Shown here: one piece after another, positions 1 through 8,839 of the stretch | How the letters are laid out: the number at the start of each line of letters is the position of its first letter | Numbering within the stretch: the first letter of the stretch is position 1 | From: Pseudomonas sp. GM79 | GTDB lineage: Bacteria; Pseudomonadota; Gammaproteobacteria; Pseudomonadales; Pseudomonadaceae | Direction of reading: 5' to 3' | Length of the DNA: 64,000 nt | Assembly: GCF_000282495.1 (NCBI RefSeq) | Contig: NZ_AKJE01000049.1 | Coordinates: 51,239 to 115,238 of the forward strand | Translations under genes and position numbers: made by a program | The notes under the pieces: model-generated | The model's input: only the letters and a program-made list of their open reading frames with translations | What the model was told of the DNA's origin: nothing | Databases searched by the model: none

Positions 1-203
1 GCACGCATGACGAAGTAAACAAAAAGACCGATGATCATATAGATAAGTATGATCGAGGTGCCGGACAGGGCGATGATCTTGCCGGAGCCCATGAACAGCC
101 CCGTGCCAATGGCGCCGCCCATGGCCATTAGTTGAATGTGGCGATTGCTGAGTGTGCGCTGTAATACGGCTTGTTCAGTTATTTCATGCGTATCTGATTT
201 CAT
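1..203 (-). CDS. Amino-acid permease, CycA-like (N-terminal part only)
   Basis: The gene runs off the left edge, so only the first 67 residues are visible. They start at an ATG at 203 with an AGAGG ribosome site a few bases upstream. The residues show the conserved first helix of the APC family (NRHIQLMAMGGAIGTGLFMG) and then the second helix. This matches best the start of the D-alanine/D-serine/glycine permeases (CycA type), inner-membrane proton symporters. It lies downstream of, and in the same direction as, the cyclodeaminase and deacetylase genes, so it may import or recycle an amino acid for the same pathway. Family membership is clear; substrate is inferred only. Confidence 0.85.
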   Translation of the reverse strand, partial: MKSDTHEITEQAVLQRTLSNRHIQLMAMGGAIGTGLFMGSGKIIALSGTSIILIYMIIGLFVYFVMR

Positions 204-328
204 CACAAAACCTCTTGATTTTATGTTTTTTGAGTTTTGGCAGAAAAATAGTGCGTGTGCTTTATTGTTGTATGTATTGCGCCTTGCCGGGTCAGGGTGC
301 TGGTTCGCACTCTTGCAATAGCGGTTAA

Positions 329-1354
329 TCAGTTAGCGTTACCCTCAATCAGCTGATACAGGTTTTTTATATTGGCGGGTGTGGGAACAAGATGGATTTT
401 TTCACCGATCGCGTATTTGCCAGCTTGGTCATGCAAATAACGAAGTGAAGAAAAGTCTTCAAGCGCAAACCCCACTGAGTCGAACACCGTGACTTGGGTG
501 TCACTTTCTCGGCCTGGTTCGTTATCCCGAACGATGCGGAAATATTCGATGACAGGAAAGTCAGCGTCCAGTTGCTGAATGTCGCCTTCAATGCGCGTTT
601 GCGGTTCAAACTCGACAATGATCCGGGCGTTGCGCAGGATATCGGCATGAAGTTCGGTTTTCCCGGGACAGTCACCGCCAACCGCGTTGATATGCATGCC
701 AGGGTCGATCATGTCGGGTGTCAAAATTGTCGCGTAGGCCTTGTCTGCTGTGACGGTGGTGATGATATCAACGCCTTTGACGGCTTCGTGCACCGAGGCG
801 GCTACGGTGACATTGATGCCGGTATAGCTTTCCAGGTTTTGTTTCAGTTTCAATGAAGCAGCGCTGTCGATATCAAATATCCGCACCTCGTTGATCCCGA
901 GCATTTCATAAAAGGCAATGGCCTGGAATTCGCTCTGGGCGCCATTTCCGATAATGGCCATGCGTGTCGAACCCTTGCGTGCCAAGGACTGGGCTACCAG
1001 GGCGGACGTTGCCGCTGTGCGAACCGCGGTGGTCAGGGTGAGTTCGCTGAGGACTGTGGGGTATCCGCTATCAACGTCCGCCAAAACACCAAAGGCCATG
1101 ACTGTCAGCAGATTGTTGCTGGCATTGGCGGGGTGGCCGTTCACATATTTGAATGAATATTGCTTGCCGTCGTCGGTCGGCATCAACTCGATGACCCCGG
1201 AATCGGAGTGATTGGCCGTACGTGGGGACTTATCAAAGTCAGCCCAACGGCAATAGTCGGCATTGATGTAGAGCGCCATTTCCCTGATGGCATTACCGAT
1301 TCCGATTTTTCGAAAAAGCGTCGCCGCATGATCAACGTCTATGAATAGAGTCAT
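329..1354 (-). CDS. Ornithine cyclodeaminase / mu-crystallin family protein
   Basis: A 341-residue protein of the usual family length. These NAD-dependent cytosolic enzymes include ornithine cyclodeaminases, alanine dehydrogenases and ketimine reductases. The middle of the protein carries the Rossmann signature (AIIGNGAQSEF), and the late segment INAVGGDCPGKTELH matches the family's substrate/cofactor loop. The frame stays open up to a TTG at 1402, but the ATG at 1354 has an AGAGAGAA ribosome site and is preferred. The stop of the acetylpolyamine deacetylase lies 51 bases upstream, so the two are probably co-transcribed. The neighbourhood (deacetylase, permease, Lrp regulator) suggests catabolism of a polyamine-derived or diamino acid. 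The exact substrate cannot be read from sequence. Confidence 0.9.
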   Translation of the reverse strand: MTLFIDVDHAATLFRKIGIGNAIREMALYINADYCRWADFDKSPRTANHSDSGVIELMPTDDGKQYSFKYVNGHPANASNNLLTVMAFGVLADVDSGYPTVLSELTLTTAVRTAATSALVAQSLARKGSTRMAIIGNGAQSEFQAIAFYEMLGINEVRIFDIDSAASLKLKQNLESYTGINVTVAASVHEAVKGVDIITTVTADKAYATILTPDMIDPGMHINAVGGDCPGKTELHADILRNARIIVEFEPQTRIEGDIQQLDADFPVIEYFRIVRDNEPGRESDTQVTVFDSVGFALEDFSSLRYLHDQAGKYAIGEKIHLVPTPANIKNLYQLIEGNAN

Positions 1355-1405
1355 CTGTGTTCTCTCTGAACTGTAAGTCGAGGGGGTTATATCGGTCTTC
1401 AAAAC

Positions 1406-2440
1406 TCAGGATTGTTTACTCTCATATCCATGAAGTACGTTGACCGCATTGATACCGATTTCATCGACCATGTATCCACCTTCCATGACGAAGAGCGTAG
1501 GGGCGCCAACAGTGGCGATAATTTCACCCATGCCAAAGAAGTCATCACTTTCCAGAAGAAAATGGCTGATCGGATCGTCCTTGAAGGTATCGACACCCAA
1601 GGAAATAACTAGCAACTCAGGCGAGAAGCTCCGAAGTTTTTTGCAGGCATGCATCAGGGCGTTCTGGTAACTCTGCCACGTGGTATTTTTCGGTAACGGA
1701 TAATTCAGGTTATAACCTTCGCCGGCACCGGTGCCGCATTCGGAACTGAAACCTGAGTAATAAGGATAAGAAACCGACGGCTCTCCATGCAGAGAGGCAA
1801 ACATCACATCATTGCGGTTATAGAAGATGTTTTGCGTTCCGTTACCATGATGGAAGTCGACGTCCAGCACCGCGACACGTTTAGCACCTTGGGTGAGTGC
1901 ATGTTGCGCGGCAATGGCCGCGTTATTCAGGTAGCAGTAGCCTCCCATGTACTCACGAGCAGCATGGTGTCCGGGCGGACGACACAGGGCAAAGGCACTG
2001 TTATGGCCTTCGTTGATCAACGATAGGCCGGTGAGGGCAATGTCCGCGCTGGTTTTGACTGCATCCCAAGTGGTCGCGGTGATCGGCGAACCGGCATCCA
2101 TGGCAAAGAAACCGAGCTTGCCATCAATGAACGCGGGGACGTGTTCATTGGACAGGTCGCGTACCGGCCAGACCAGGGGAAGGGCGTCATGCTCCCGACC
2201 TGTTGCCGTCCATTCGGACCAAGCGGTTTCCAGAAAGGAAACATAGCGCTCACTGTGTGCATTGACGTAGCACGCCCGGTCAAACGTTCGCGGGACGATG
2301 ATATCGCCGAGCCCAACGTGTTGGACTCGGTCGCGAACGGTATCCGCTCGGCTTGGCTGTTCGAAAGAAGGTTTTAGAACGCCGTCCTTTAATTCGGTCC
2401 CATGGTGCAAGCGATGGGAATCGCTGAAAACTGTAAGCAT
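1406..2440 (-). CDS. aphA: Acetylpolyamine amidohydrolase (class II HDAC family)
   Basis: A 344-residue zinc hydrolase that removes acetyl groups from acetylated polyamines such as acetylputrescine and acetylcadaverine in the cytosol. The active-site set falls at the same positions as in the characterised Mycoplana enzyme: H158 and H159 in RPPGHHA, zinc ligands D195 and H197 in DVDFHHGNGTQ, D284 in LGVDTFKDDP, and Y323 in MEGGY. The polyamine-specific loop EPSVSYPYYSG is present, which separates it from histone-type deacetylases. It is the first gene of a minus-strand unit with the cyclodeaminase and permease, and an Lrp-family gene is divergent 120 bases away. The symbol is by homology to Pseudomonas aphA/aphB; which paralogue is uncertain. 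Confidence 0.9.
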   Translation of the reverse strand: MLTVFSDSHRLHHGTELKDGVLKPSFEQPSRADTVRDRVQHVGLGDIIVPRTFDRACYVNAHSERYVSFLETAWSEWTATGREHDALPLVWPVRDLSNEHVPAFIDGKLGFFAMDAGSPITATTWDAVKTSADIALTGLSLINEGHNSAFALCRPPGHHAAREYMGGYCYLNNAAIAAQHALTQGAKRVAVLDVDFHHGNGTQNIFYNRNDVMFASLHGEPSVSYPYYSGFSSECGTGAGEGYNLNYPLPKNTTWQSYQNALMHACKKLRSFSPELLVISLGVDTFKDDPISHFLLESDDFFGMGEIIATVGAPTLFVMEGGYMVDEIGINAVNVLHGYESKQS

Positions 2441-2560
2441 TTATACGCATCCGTCATGGTGGTCCAGTGCCAATATTTTGTTCTGGTACGGATGCACTTT
2501 CTTTGCTTTTTGTTCTCGCTCTGCTAGCGTAATCGGGAATATTTTTCGGTTAGTTACAGA

Positions 2561-3061
2561 ATGAAGAAAAAAATTACTCATCGCGCCGTGCTTGACGATA
2601 CCGACCTTTCCATCCTTGCCTTGTTGCAGGAAGACGCCAGCATTTCCAACGCCGAATTGAGTGAACGCCTCTCGCTAAGCCTGACTCCATGCTGGAGGCG
2701 GCGCAAGAGACTGGAAGAGGAGGGAGTGATCAAGGATTACCAGGCAAACCTGGACCGGCGCAAGCTGGGGCTGGACATCATGGCGTTCGTGCATATTCGC
2801 TTTGCCACGCACACTGACCACACCCCCGAAGCCTTTGAAGCCGTCATCATGCAGCTCCCCGAGGTCTTGTCTTGCCACAAGATCACGGGGGATGCCGATT
2901 ACCTTTTGCAAGTACTGGCTCAGGATCTTGATAGCTACAGTGACTTCGTCGAGAGCGTATTGAGACGACAACTCGGTATCGCCTCTATCCAGTCAAGTCT
3001 TGCGTTGCGTGAGGTCAAAACGACCAGTCGTATCGCCATTCCGGGGCGGACAAAGCAGTAA
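2561..3061 (+). CDS. Lrp/AsnC-family transcriptional regulator
   Basis: A 166-residue regulator. An N-terminal winged helix-turn-helix (about residues 12-60, DTDLSILALLQEDASISNAE then LSERLSLSLTPCWRRRKRLE) is followed by an RAM/AsnC ligand-binding domain (about 70-150) with the typical G-D-A-D-Y-L-L segment. Such proteins sense amino acids or amines and usually control a divergent gene. Here that is the acetylpolyamine deacetylase operon, whose start lies 120 bases away on the other strand. Control of that operon is inferred from position; no operator was identified with confidence. Confidence 0.92.
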   Translation: MKKKITHRAVLDDTDLSILALLQEDASISNAELSERLSLSLTPCWRRRKRLEEEGVIKDYQANLDRRKLGLDIMAFVHIRFATHTDHTPEAFEAVIMQLPEVLSCHKITGDADYLLQVLAQDLDSYSDFVESVLRRQLGIASIQSSLALREVKTTSRIAIPGRTKQ

Positions 3062-3213
3062 ACGGGCGTTACAGACCGGACGTCCCGCCAACCTCATGAC
3101 TGCTTTTGCTTGCGCTAGCATGAAAGATGTTCAGGCCACTCGCCATTGAGACTGGTCATGGCTGTGTCGAGTGTGCGTGACGGGCGCTGTCAATTGCAGG
3201 GGCCGGAGGAGGC

Positions 3214-4401
3214 GTGTTGAAACCATTCCAGCTCAGACCTAGCGCCTCAACCCTGAACATGTTGCGTCAAGCATGCCTGCAACGGCGTGATGCGGTGCCG
3301 CCAACGTTAACGGAAAAAGCGCTGATCCCGGGCATTCCAGATGCTCGCTACTGGCTGGACCAGGACCTGACGCCGTTCATTCGGGATGTGAGCCTGGCCA
3401 ACCTTCGAGAGGCTGAGGTGCTCGCCAGCGCAGGGCTACCAAATGACATGCTGCCGCGGGCAAATTTGCTGGCCGTTTCGGGCGGCGGCGACGCTGGCAC
3501 ATTCGCCGGGGGTATCATTGCAGGATGGACCCTGCATGGGACTCGACCTGTGTTCAAAGTCGTCACCGGCATTAGCGCTGGCGCCCTGGTCGCCCCGTTT
3601 GCCTACCTGGGGCCACAGTACGACGATGTCATTGTGCGTATCTGCAATGCAGTCGGTCCAAAAGACATTTTCCATGCGCGCAATTTGCTGACCCGTCTTA
3701 CCAGCGATGGCATGGCGCACAGCAAGCCACTGTCGCGGCTCATTGCACAGCACGTCACTGCCGAGATTCTTGCGGCGATCGCCTCGGAATACGCCAAGGG
3801 ACGGCTCCTGATGATCGGTACCACCGACCTTGATTCGGGGCGCCCGGTCACCTGGAACATGGGGGCTATTGCCTCCAGCCATGCACCGGGAGCGCTCGAG
3901 CTGTTTCGCAACATCATGGTCGCGTCGATGAGTATTCCCGGTGCCGTCTCACCCGTCATGATTGATGTGGACGTTAACGGCCACCCGTTTCAGGAAATGC
4001 ACGTGGACGGAGGTGTCCTTACGCAAGTGTTCCTTTACCCACCCGGCACCGTGATGGCGCTGAACCAGGTGCCGGGGGCGCGTTTGCGCCGTGAACGGCA
4101 TTTCTATGTGATTCGCAACGGCAAACTGGAACTGCAATGGTCCGGAACGAAGCGCCGAACCTTGAGCATTGGCGGTCGTGCCATCAGCGCATTGATCCAG
4201 ACTCAAGGGATCAGCGATCTGGATCGAATTTACCGAATTGCCCAGCAGGATGGGGCGGACTTCAATCTGGCGTACATCGGCTCCGATTTCCATGTTTCTC
4301 GCCTCCATAAATTCGATGGCGAGTACATGAAGCGCTTGTTCAAATACGCCTTTGAACTCAGTGCCAAAGGCTATCCGTGGCATAAATCGCCGAGTACGTG
4401 A
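3214..4401 (+). CDS. Patatin-like phospholipase / lipid acyl hydrolase
   Basis: A 395-residue patatin-family protein, predicted to cleave acyl chains from lipids using a Ser-Asp dyad. The glycine-rich oxyanion loop is VSGGGDAGTFAGG (about residues 88-100), the nucleophile is S121 in GISAG, and the second dyad residue is D265 in HVDGGV. No clear signal peptide or transmembrane helix was seen at the N-terminus. The start chosen is GTG at 3214, just after a GGAGGAGG ribosome site; the next codon, TTG at 3217, would also work. The gene faces a lysozyme-inhibitor-like gene with only nine bases between stops, so no operon partner is evident. Substrate and physiological role are unknown. Confidence 0.88.
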   Translation: MLKPFQLRPSASTLNMLRQACLQRRDAVPPTLTEKALIPGIPDARYWLDQDLTPFIRDVSLANLREAEVLASAGLPNDMLPRANLLAVSGGGDAGTFAGGIIAGWTLHGTRPVFKVVTGISAGALVAPFAYLGPQYDDVIVRICNAVGPKDIFHARNLLTRLTSDGMAHSKPLSRLIAQHVTAEILAAIASEYAKGRLLMIGTTDLDSGRPVTWNMGAIASSHAPGALELFRNIMVASMSIPGAVSPVMIDVDVNGHPFQEMHVDGGVLTQVFLYPPGTVMALNQVPGARLRRERHFYVIRNGKLELQWSGTKRRTLSIGGRAISALIQTQGISDLDRIYRIAQQDGADFNLAYIGSDFHVSRLHKFDGEYMKRLFKYAFELSAKGYPWHKSPST

Positions 4402-4410
4402 GAGACGGTC

Positions 4411-5064
4411 TCAGCCGATCGGCTCGGCCGTACAACTCATTTCCCCTGAGCCCGGCTTCTGGAAAAGCACCGCGTTGCCGTCTTGCCAGAAGCTGTAGTT
4501 TCCTTGGGAATCCTTGCCGGTGTATTGGGCTCCCGAAGCATTCTGCACCTGACTCAGGGTGATCGAGCTGTTCGCCCATTTCAGGTACACGACACCAGGC
4601 TGCGTGTTAAAGAAAGTGGCCGCAAGCAGCGCATTAAACCCTGTACACCGAAACGCCAGCGGGCCTTCGGTGAGTCTGTCTGGATCCTTGGTTCTTGCAA
4701 TGACCGAGCCTTGACGCAGTTGGTGCGCGCGTTCGGCATACTGTCGGACCGTACACGCCTTGGGCGCAGGGTCGGAGGCACACTGATTGCGGGCGTCGAT
4801 CCAGAACTGCTGGTCGATCATGATTTTGTCCGGACGCGGTACTGAATGATTGTCGGTGATCGCCAGGCGATAAAGACGCGTCAGTTCGATGTCCATTTGC
4901 AGCAGTTGTGGGTCGCGACAAATCAGCTTTTCGACAAACGCCCTTGCCGTAGCGCAGTCGAAACTGGTGTGGAAGATGGGCGAAGCATTTGCACAGGTGC
5001 TCGTCGCCGCGCACACGCTGGCAACGAACAGACAGGTGAGCGTTTTCATGTTGGGCTGATTCAT
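4411..5064 (-). CDS. Secreted LprI-like/MliC-like protein (putative lysozyme inhibitor)
   Basis: A 217-residue exported protein. Residues 1-28 look like a signal peptide (basic start, hydrophobic core, ANA cut site). The next ~85 residues, with paired cysteines (FDCATARAFVEKLICRDPQL and NQCASDPAPKAC), match the LprI/DUF1311 domain. The C-terminal ~80 residues match the MliC fold: an FRC start, then YLKW, SGAQY, YSFWQDGNAVLF and a closing MSC. MliC proteins bind and inhibit C-type lysozyme in the periplasm or outer membrane. No lipobox was seen, so it is probably soluble and periplasmic. The inhibitor role is inferred from family, not shown. Confidence 0.82.
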   Translation of the reverse strand: MNQPNMKTLTCLFVASVCAATSTCANASPIFHTSFDCATARAFVEKLICRDPQLLQMDIELTRLYRLAITDNHSVPRPDKIMIDQQFWIDARNQCASDPAPKACTVRQYAERAHQLRQGSVIARTKDPDRLTEGPLAFRCTGFNALLAATFFNTQPGVVYLKWANSSITLSQVQNASGAQYTGKDSQGNYSFWQDGNAVLFQKPGSGEMSCTAEPIG

Positions 5065-5150
5065 TACCTGATACCCGGATTGCTGTGAGATCTATTGATC
5101 CGTTGAACAGTTATTTGCTCGCATTGGGTGTATCGCAGTATAAGGCTGTA

Positions 5151-6155
5151 TTACAGATTGGACTGGCGAGCTCGCCAGGTTGATGGACTGCAATCGAAGT
5201 GCCGGCTGAACCAGCGGGAGAAGGCACTAAGTTCGGAAAACCCCAGAACCCCGGCTATCTCACTCAAACGTTGATTGGAATGTGCCAGGTGACGCATTGC
5301 CAGCTCTGCACGCACCTGATCCAGCAGCGAGGAAAATGTTTCCCCCTCCTGCGCAAGCTTGCGATGCAGTGTTCGCCTGTCCCATCCCAAATTGGCCGCC
5401 ACTTGTTCCACCGAGCAATGGCCCGTGGGCAGCACTATCCAGATCATCTGGCGCACCTTTTCAAGTAAAGCTGTTTTGGATTCTTCGCGGATACTGTGCA
5501 GATACTGATGAACATAACGGGCCATGTCCGGATCGGCACTGGGCAGTGCCTTGTCCAGATCGGTACTGCGGCAAACGATGCCATCCATCAGACTATTGAA
5601 CTGCACGGAGGTGGCGAATATGCGGCGGTGTCGACTGTCGTCCATCGGCGCTGCGTGACGAAAACAAACTATTGAAGGGTGCCAGTGGTTCCCCAGCAAG
5701 GTTTTCAGCAGGCGGTGGGTCACCCCCACTGACAGTTCCATCGCCTGACGCACCGGCAGGTTTCCCACTGTGACCTGTTCCATGCGCAAAACCACCACGC
5801 CGCCACTCTCCTCGATATTCAACACCAGCCCCTGATTGTGGAGGAACAGGAAGTCGCGGAACGCTTCCATGGCCGAACGGATCGTCTGTTCGTCACGCCA
5901 CAGCAGCGCCAGAGGCCCCAGATTGGAGAGCTTGCGGGTTTCGGCCATGCGCAAGCCAAAATCGTCCACACCCGCTTCACGCGCCGAATTTTCGAGCAGA
6001 CGTGCTACAGCTTCGTTGGGAATCTTCAAATCCGGTTGAAGCAGGCATCGGTGGTCGAGGCCGACGAGGCGCAATTGCTCCAGGTGATCAACGTGTAGCG
6101 ATCGGGCTATTTCAGCGTAGTTGGTCAAGCTGGCACTGCGAACAAGGCCACTCAT
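5151..6155 (-). CDS. AraC-family transcriptional regulator
   Basis: A 334-residue regulator. The first ~200 residues match the arabinose-binding-like (OruR/ArgR-type) ligand domain (for example FGLRMAETRKLSNLGPLALL). The last ~90 residues carry the two AraC helix-turn-helix motifs, with SVEQVAANLGWDRRTLHRKL and EIAGVLGFSELSAFSRWFSR. It is divergent from the PHA synthase gene and the intervening space is short, so it probably activates that gene in response to a small ligand. A loosely comparable arrangement (an AraC-type activator next to PHB genes) is known in other Pseudomonas. The ligand is unknown. Confidence 0.9.
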   Translation of the reverse strand: MSGLVRSASLTNYAEIARSLHVDHLEQLRLVGLDHRCLLQPDLKIPNEAVARLLENSAREAGVDDFGLRMAETRKLSNLGPLALLWRDEQTIRSAMEAFRDFLFLHNQGLVLNIEESGGVVVLRMEQVTVGNLPVRQAMELSVGVTHRLLKTLLGNHWHPSIVCFRHAAPMDDSRHRRIFATSVQFNSLMDGIVCRSTDLDKALPSADPDMARYVHQYLHSIREESKTALLEKVRQMIWIVLPTGHCSVEQVAANLGWDRRTLHRKLAQEGETFSSLLDQVRAELAMRHLAHSNQRLSEIAGVLGFSELSAFSRWFSRHFDCSPSTWRARQSNL

Positions 6156-6333
6156 GAATGATGATTTCTCAAGTCGGGACAGCGATTTATCAGCTTAGCA
6201 GGTGGATGTCCCGCAAAGTCAAGGTGAACGCCGGCAGCTGCGCGACACTGCGTCACGTCCCATCGTGCCTGCATCGTCAGATGGGGATTGCTCGTTGCCC
6301 TCAAGGCTTGTGTACAAAAACAAGAGAATGGCT

Positions 6334-8091
6334 ATGAATAAAACACCTCGTATCGCTCGATCAACGGATACGCCTGCCAAACGTCGCCGCGCGCCAAAAG
6401 CTCTTCAAGAGCAGCAGAAACAGGAGTTAGCGATTAAGACAGCACAGGTTGCTACACCATTGCTCAGGGTGCGCCCGGTCGATCTGCTTAGCGCCTCCGG
6501 TTCCCTGTTCAAGGCCGTGGGCAAGACGCCAGTCAAGGCCGCGCGGCATGTTGGCAGTTTCTTCAAGGAACTGGGCAATATTGTCGCCGGCAGCTCCAGC
6601 GTGGCACCGAATCCCAAAGACAAGCGTTTTTGCGATCCGGCCTGGCAATCCAATGCCTTGTTGCGCGGCCTGTTGCAGAGCTACCTGGCTGGCAATGATG
6701 AGCTGAGCCGTTTTATCGAGGAGGCCCATCTCGATGCCAGAGACAAGGGCCGCGCCCGGTTCATTGCCGCACAGTTGTTTGATGCACTGGCGCCGAGCAA
6801 CCTGCTACTGACCAATCCGGCAGCGTTGCGCAAGTTGCTCGATACGGGTGGCATGAGCCTTGTCAAAGGGATCGGGCAGTTCTCCCGTGACCTGCGCCAC
6901 AACGGCGGGATGCCGACGCAGGTGGACAGCGCGCCATTCAAGGTGGGAGAAAATGTCGCCACGGCGAAGGGCGAGGTGGTGTTGCGCACCGAGATGTTCG
7001 AACTGCTGCAATTCGCCCCAACCACGAAGAATGTACATGCCCGCCCGTTAGTCATGTCACCGCCGCAGATCAACAAGTACTACGCCATTGACTTGTCGCC
7101 AGACAAGAGTCTGATCAAATGGATACAGGACAGCGGTATACAACTATTTGTCGTCAGTTGGCGCAATCCGACCAGCATGCACCGCGACTGGGGCTTGTCC
7201 GAATACGCACTGTGCCTTGACCAGGCGGTTGATGTCGCGCGGCAAATCACCGGTAGCGCGGATGTCAACATGTGGGGTTCCTGTTCAGGTGGCCTGACGC
7301 TCGCGGCCTATCTCGGCTGGCTGGCGGCGCGCGGTGAAGGCGCCAAGGTGGCGAACACCAGTTGGGCGGTGTGCGTGCTCGATATGCCCGCGCTCTTCGG
7401 TGAGACCGCCATCGGCCTGTTTGCCACCCCGGCGGTACTGCGCGCGGCGAAGACCAGCTCGCACTGCAAGGGAACACTCAGCGGCCAGGACATTGCGCGC
7501 ATGTTCGCCTGGATGCGACCCAACGACCTGATCTGGAATTATTGGGTCAACAATTATCTGCTGGGCAACAAGCCGCCGGCATTCGACATTCTGGCATGGA
7601 ACAACGACTCCACGCGTCTGCCGGCAAAGCTGCATGCCGACTACCTCGATCTGGCCCAGCACAATCCCTATAGCAACCCGGGGGTATTGCAGATTGCCGG
7701 CGAGTCGATCGACATGAGCAAGATCAAGGTCGGTGCCTATGTGATCGGCGGCACCACCGACCACATCACACCGTGGCAGGGCTGCTACGGCACCGCCCGA
7801 CTGTTCGGCGAGGACAGCACCTTCGTTCTCTCCAATGCCGGCCATCTACAGAGCTTGATCAATCCGCCGGGCAACCCAAAGTCGTATTTCTACGCCGCCG
7901 CTGCCACCGCCTCAGATCCGGAAAGCTGGCTGCAAGATGCAGGCGAGAGCCACACCGGCAGTTGGTGGCCGCATTGGCGGCAGTGGATTGAACAACGGTC
8001 GGGCGCTAGCCGGCCAGCACCACGCAAACTTGGCTCACGCAAATATCCGCCGTTATATGCAGCCCCGGGCCATTACGTCCTGGAGCGTTGA
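6334..8091 (+). CDS. phaC: Poly(3-hydroxyalkanoate) synthase, class II-like, orphan
   Basis: A 585-residue polymerase that joins (R)-3-hydroxyacyl-CoA units into storage polyester at the granule surface. The lipase-box nucleophile is C317 in WGSCSGG, with D476 (GGTTDHITPW) and H504 (NAGHLQSL) completing the triad. Class II enzymes of Pseudomonas are about 559 residues, and the extra length here is a basic N-terminal tail (KRRRAPK). The frame opens at 6202, but the ATG at 6334 has AAGAGA six bases upstream and is preferred. No phaZ, second phaC, phaD or phasin gene is nearby, so this is separate from a usual phaC1ZC2 locus. The divergent AraC gene is its likely regulator. Confidence 0.88.
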   Translation: MNKTPRIARSTDTPAKRRRAPKALQEQQKQELAIKTAQVATPLLRVRPVDLLSASGSLFKAVGKTPVKAARHVGSFFKELGNIVAGSSSVAPNPKDKRFCDPAWQSNALLRGLLQSYLAGNDELSRFIEEAHLDARDKGRARFIAAQLFDALAPSNLLLTNPAALRKLLDTGGMSLVKGIGQFSRDLRHNGGMPTQVDSAPFKVGENVATAKGEVVLRTEMFELLQFAPTTKNVHARPLVMSPPQINKYYAIDLSPDKSLIKWIQDSGIQLFVVSWRNPTSMHRDWGLSEYALCLDQAVDVARQITGSADVNMWGSCSGGLTLAAYLGWLAARGEGAKVANTSWAVCVLDMPALFGETAIGLFATPAVLRAAKTSSHCKGTLSGQDIARMFAWMRPNDLIWNYWVNNYLLGNKPPAFDILAWNNDSTRLPAKLHADYLDLAQHNPYSNPGVLQIAGESIDMSKIKVGAYVIGGTTDHITPWQGCYGTARLFGEDSTFVLSNAGHLQSLINPPGNPKSYFYAAAATASDPESWLQDAGESHTGSWWPHWRQWIEQRSGASRPAPRKLGSRKYPPLYAAPGHYVLER

Positions 8092-8265
8092 GATTGGCTG
8101 TATTGCGGTGTAAGTCAGTGCTCAAAACTACCCACACCCGTTCGAGGGGTGCACAAGTACAAAAGGAATTAGAAGTTGCACCCTAAGAACATTGTTCCAG
8201 GGCTAGTCGCCAAACGCTGAACTAGACTCAAAGATCCAAAGCACACTGATAGCAGTGGAGGCTTT

Positions 8266-8721
8266 ATGAAGAAATCCATCCCCCCCTGCCTGGCTACGCT
8301 TGTCTCGGTGTTCTGCCTTTGCGCTTCAGCCGAGACCGTAACGCCGCTCAAAGGGCAGTCCCCCGAAATGATTCAACAGGACATTAGCTCATGCCAGGCT
8401 CAGGCCGGGAACGCAGCAAGCACCAGCACAACGCCTCAATCAGGTGGACGTGCCCGTGGTGCCGCTACTGGCGCAGTAGCAGGTGCGGCGGTTGCCGGAG
8501 CGCGCGGTCGTCAGTATGACGAGGTTTATGACAAGGTAGACGACGACGTTAAACAGGAATATCGACAGAACAAGGCCAAGGATGCTGCTGTGGCAGGTGC
8601 GGTTGTAGGCGGATCCCGGCAACGTCAGGATCGTCGACAGGATCGCCGGGCAGAACCGGCTGCAACTGCTTCCGCCTACAGCAGTTGCATGCAGCAACGG
8701 GGCTACCAGATAACCCCTTGA
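8266..8721 (+). CDS. Exported glycine-zipper protein
   Basis: A 151-residue protein with a signal peptide (about residues 1-22, ending CLCASA) and two short Gly/Ala-rich segments: ARGAATGAVAGAAVAGARG around 63-82 and DAAVAGAVVGGSRQRQ around 106-121. These are typical of YMGG-like glycine-zipper proteins that associate with the envelope. Two cysteines flank the zipper region (SSCQAQ and SSCMQQ). The start ATG has a GGAGG site a few bases upstream. Function is unknown. It is followed by a PPK2 relic and then DUF3300, genes of the same direction. Confidence 0.75.
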   Translation: MKKSIPPCLATLVSVFCLCASAETVTPLKGQSPEMIQQDISSCQAQAGNAASTSTTPQSGGRARGAATGAVAGAAVAGARGRQYDEVYDKVDDDVKQEYRQNKAKDAAVAGAVVGGSRQRQDRRQDRRAEPAATASAYSSCMQQRGYQITP

Positions 8722-8730
8722 ACCTGAACA

Positions 8731-8823
8731 ACAAAGGGTCATTGCATCAAGATCTGTATCGTCTTTGACGGGCGCGACGGTGCAGGGAAGGGCGGAACGA
8801 TCAAGGCGCTCAAGCCTGCCTGA
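8731..8823 (+). pseudogene. Relic of a polyphosphate kinase 2 gene (Walker-A segment)
   Basis: Between the glycine-zipper and DUF3300 genes, one frame reads KICIVFDGRDGAGKGGTIKA, which is the hallmark Walker-A region of PPK2-family kinases. It is preceded by a short HK-like stretch and ends in a TGA at 8821. There is no start codon with a ribosome site, and neither the upstream nor the downstream ~200 residues of the enzyme are present. It is therefore a remnant of about 30 codons left after deletion. Identification rests on the very characteristic GRD-GAGKGGTIKA string. Confidence 0.8.
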
Positions 8824-8839
8824 CCACAGAGGGGGTGCA

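Noticed and set aside
1355..1402. Longer start (TTG 1402) for the cyclodeaminase
   Set aside because: ATG 1354 has an AGAGAGAA site and matches the family's start; the TTG has no site.
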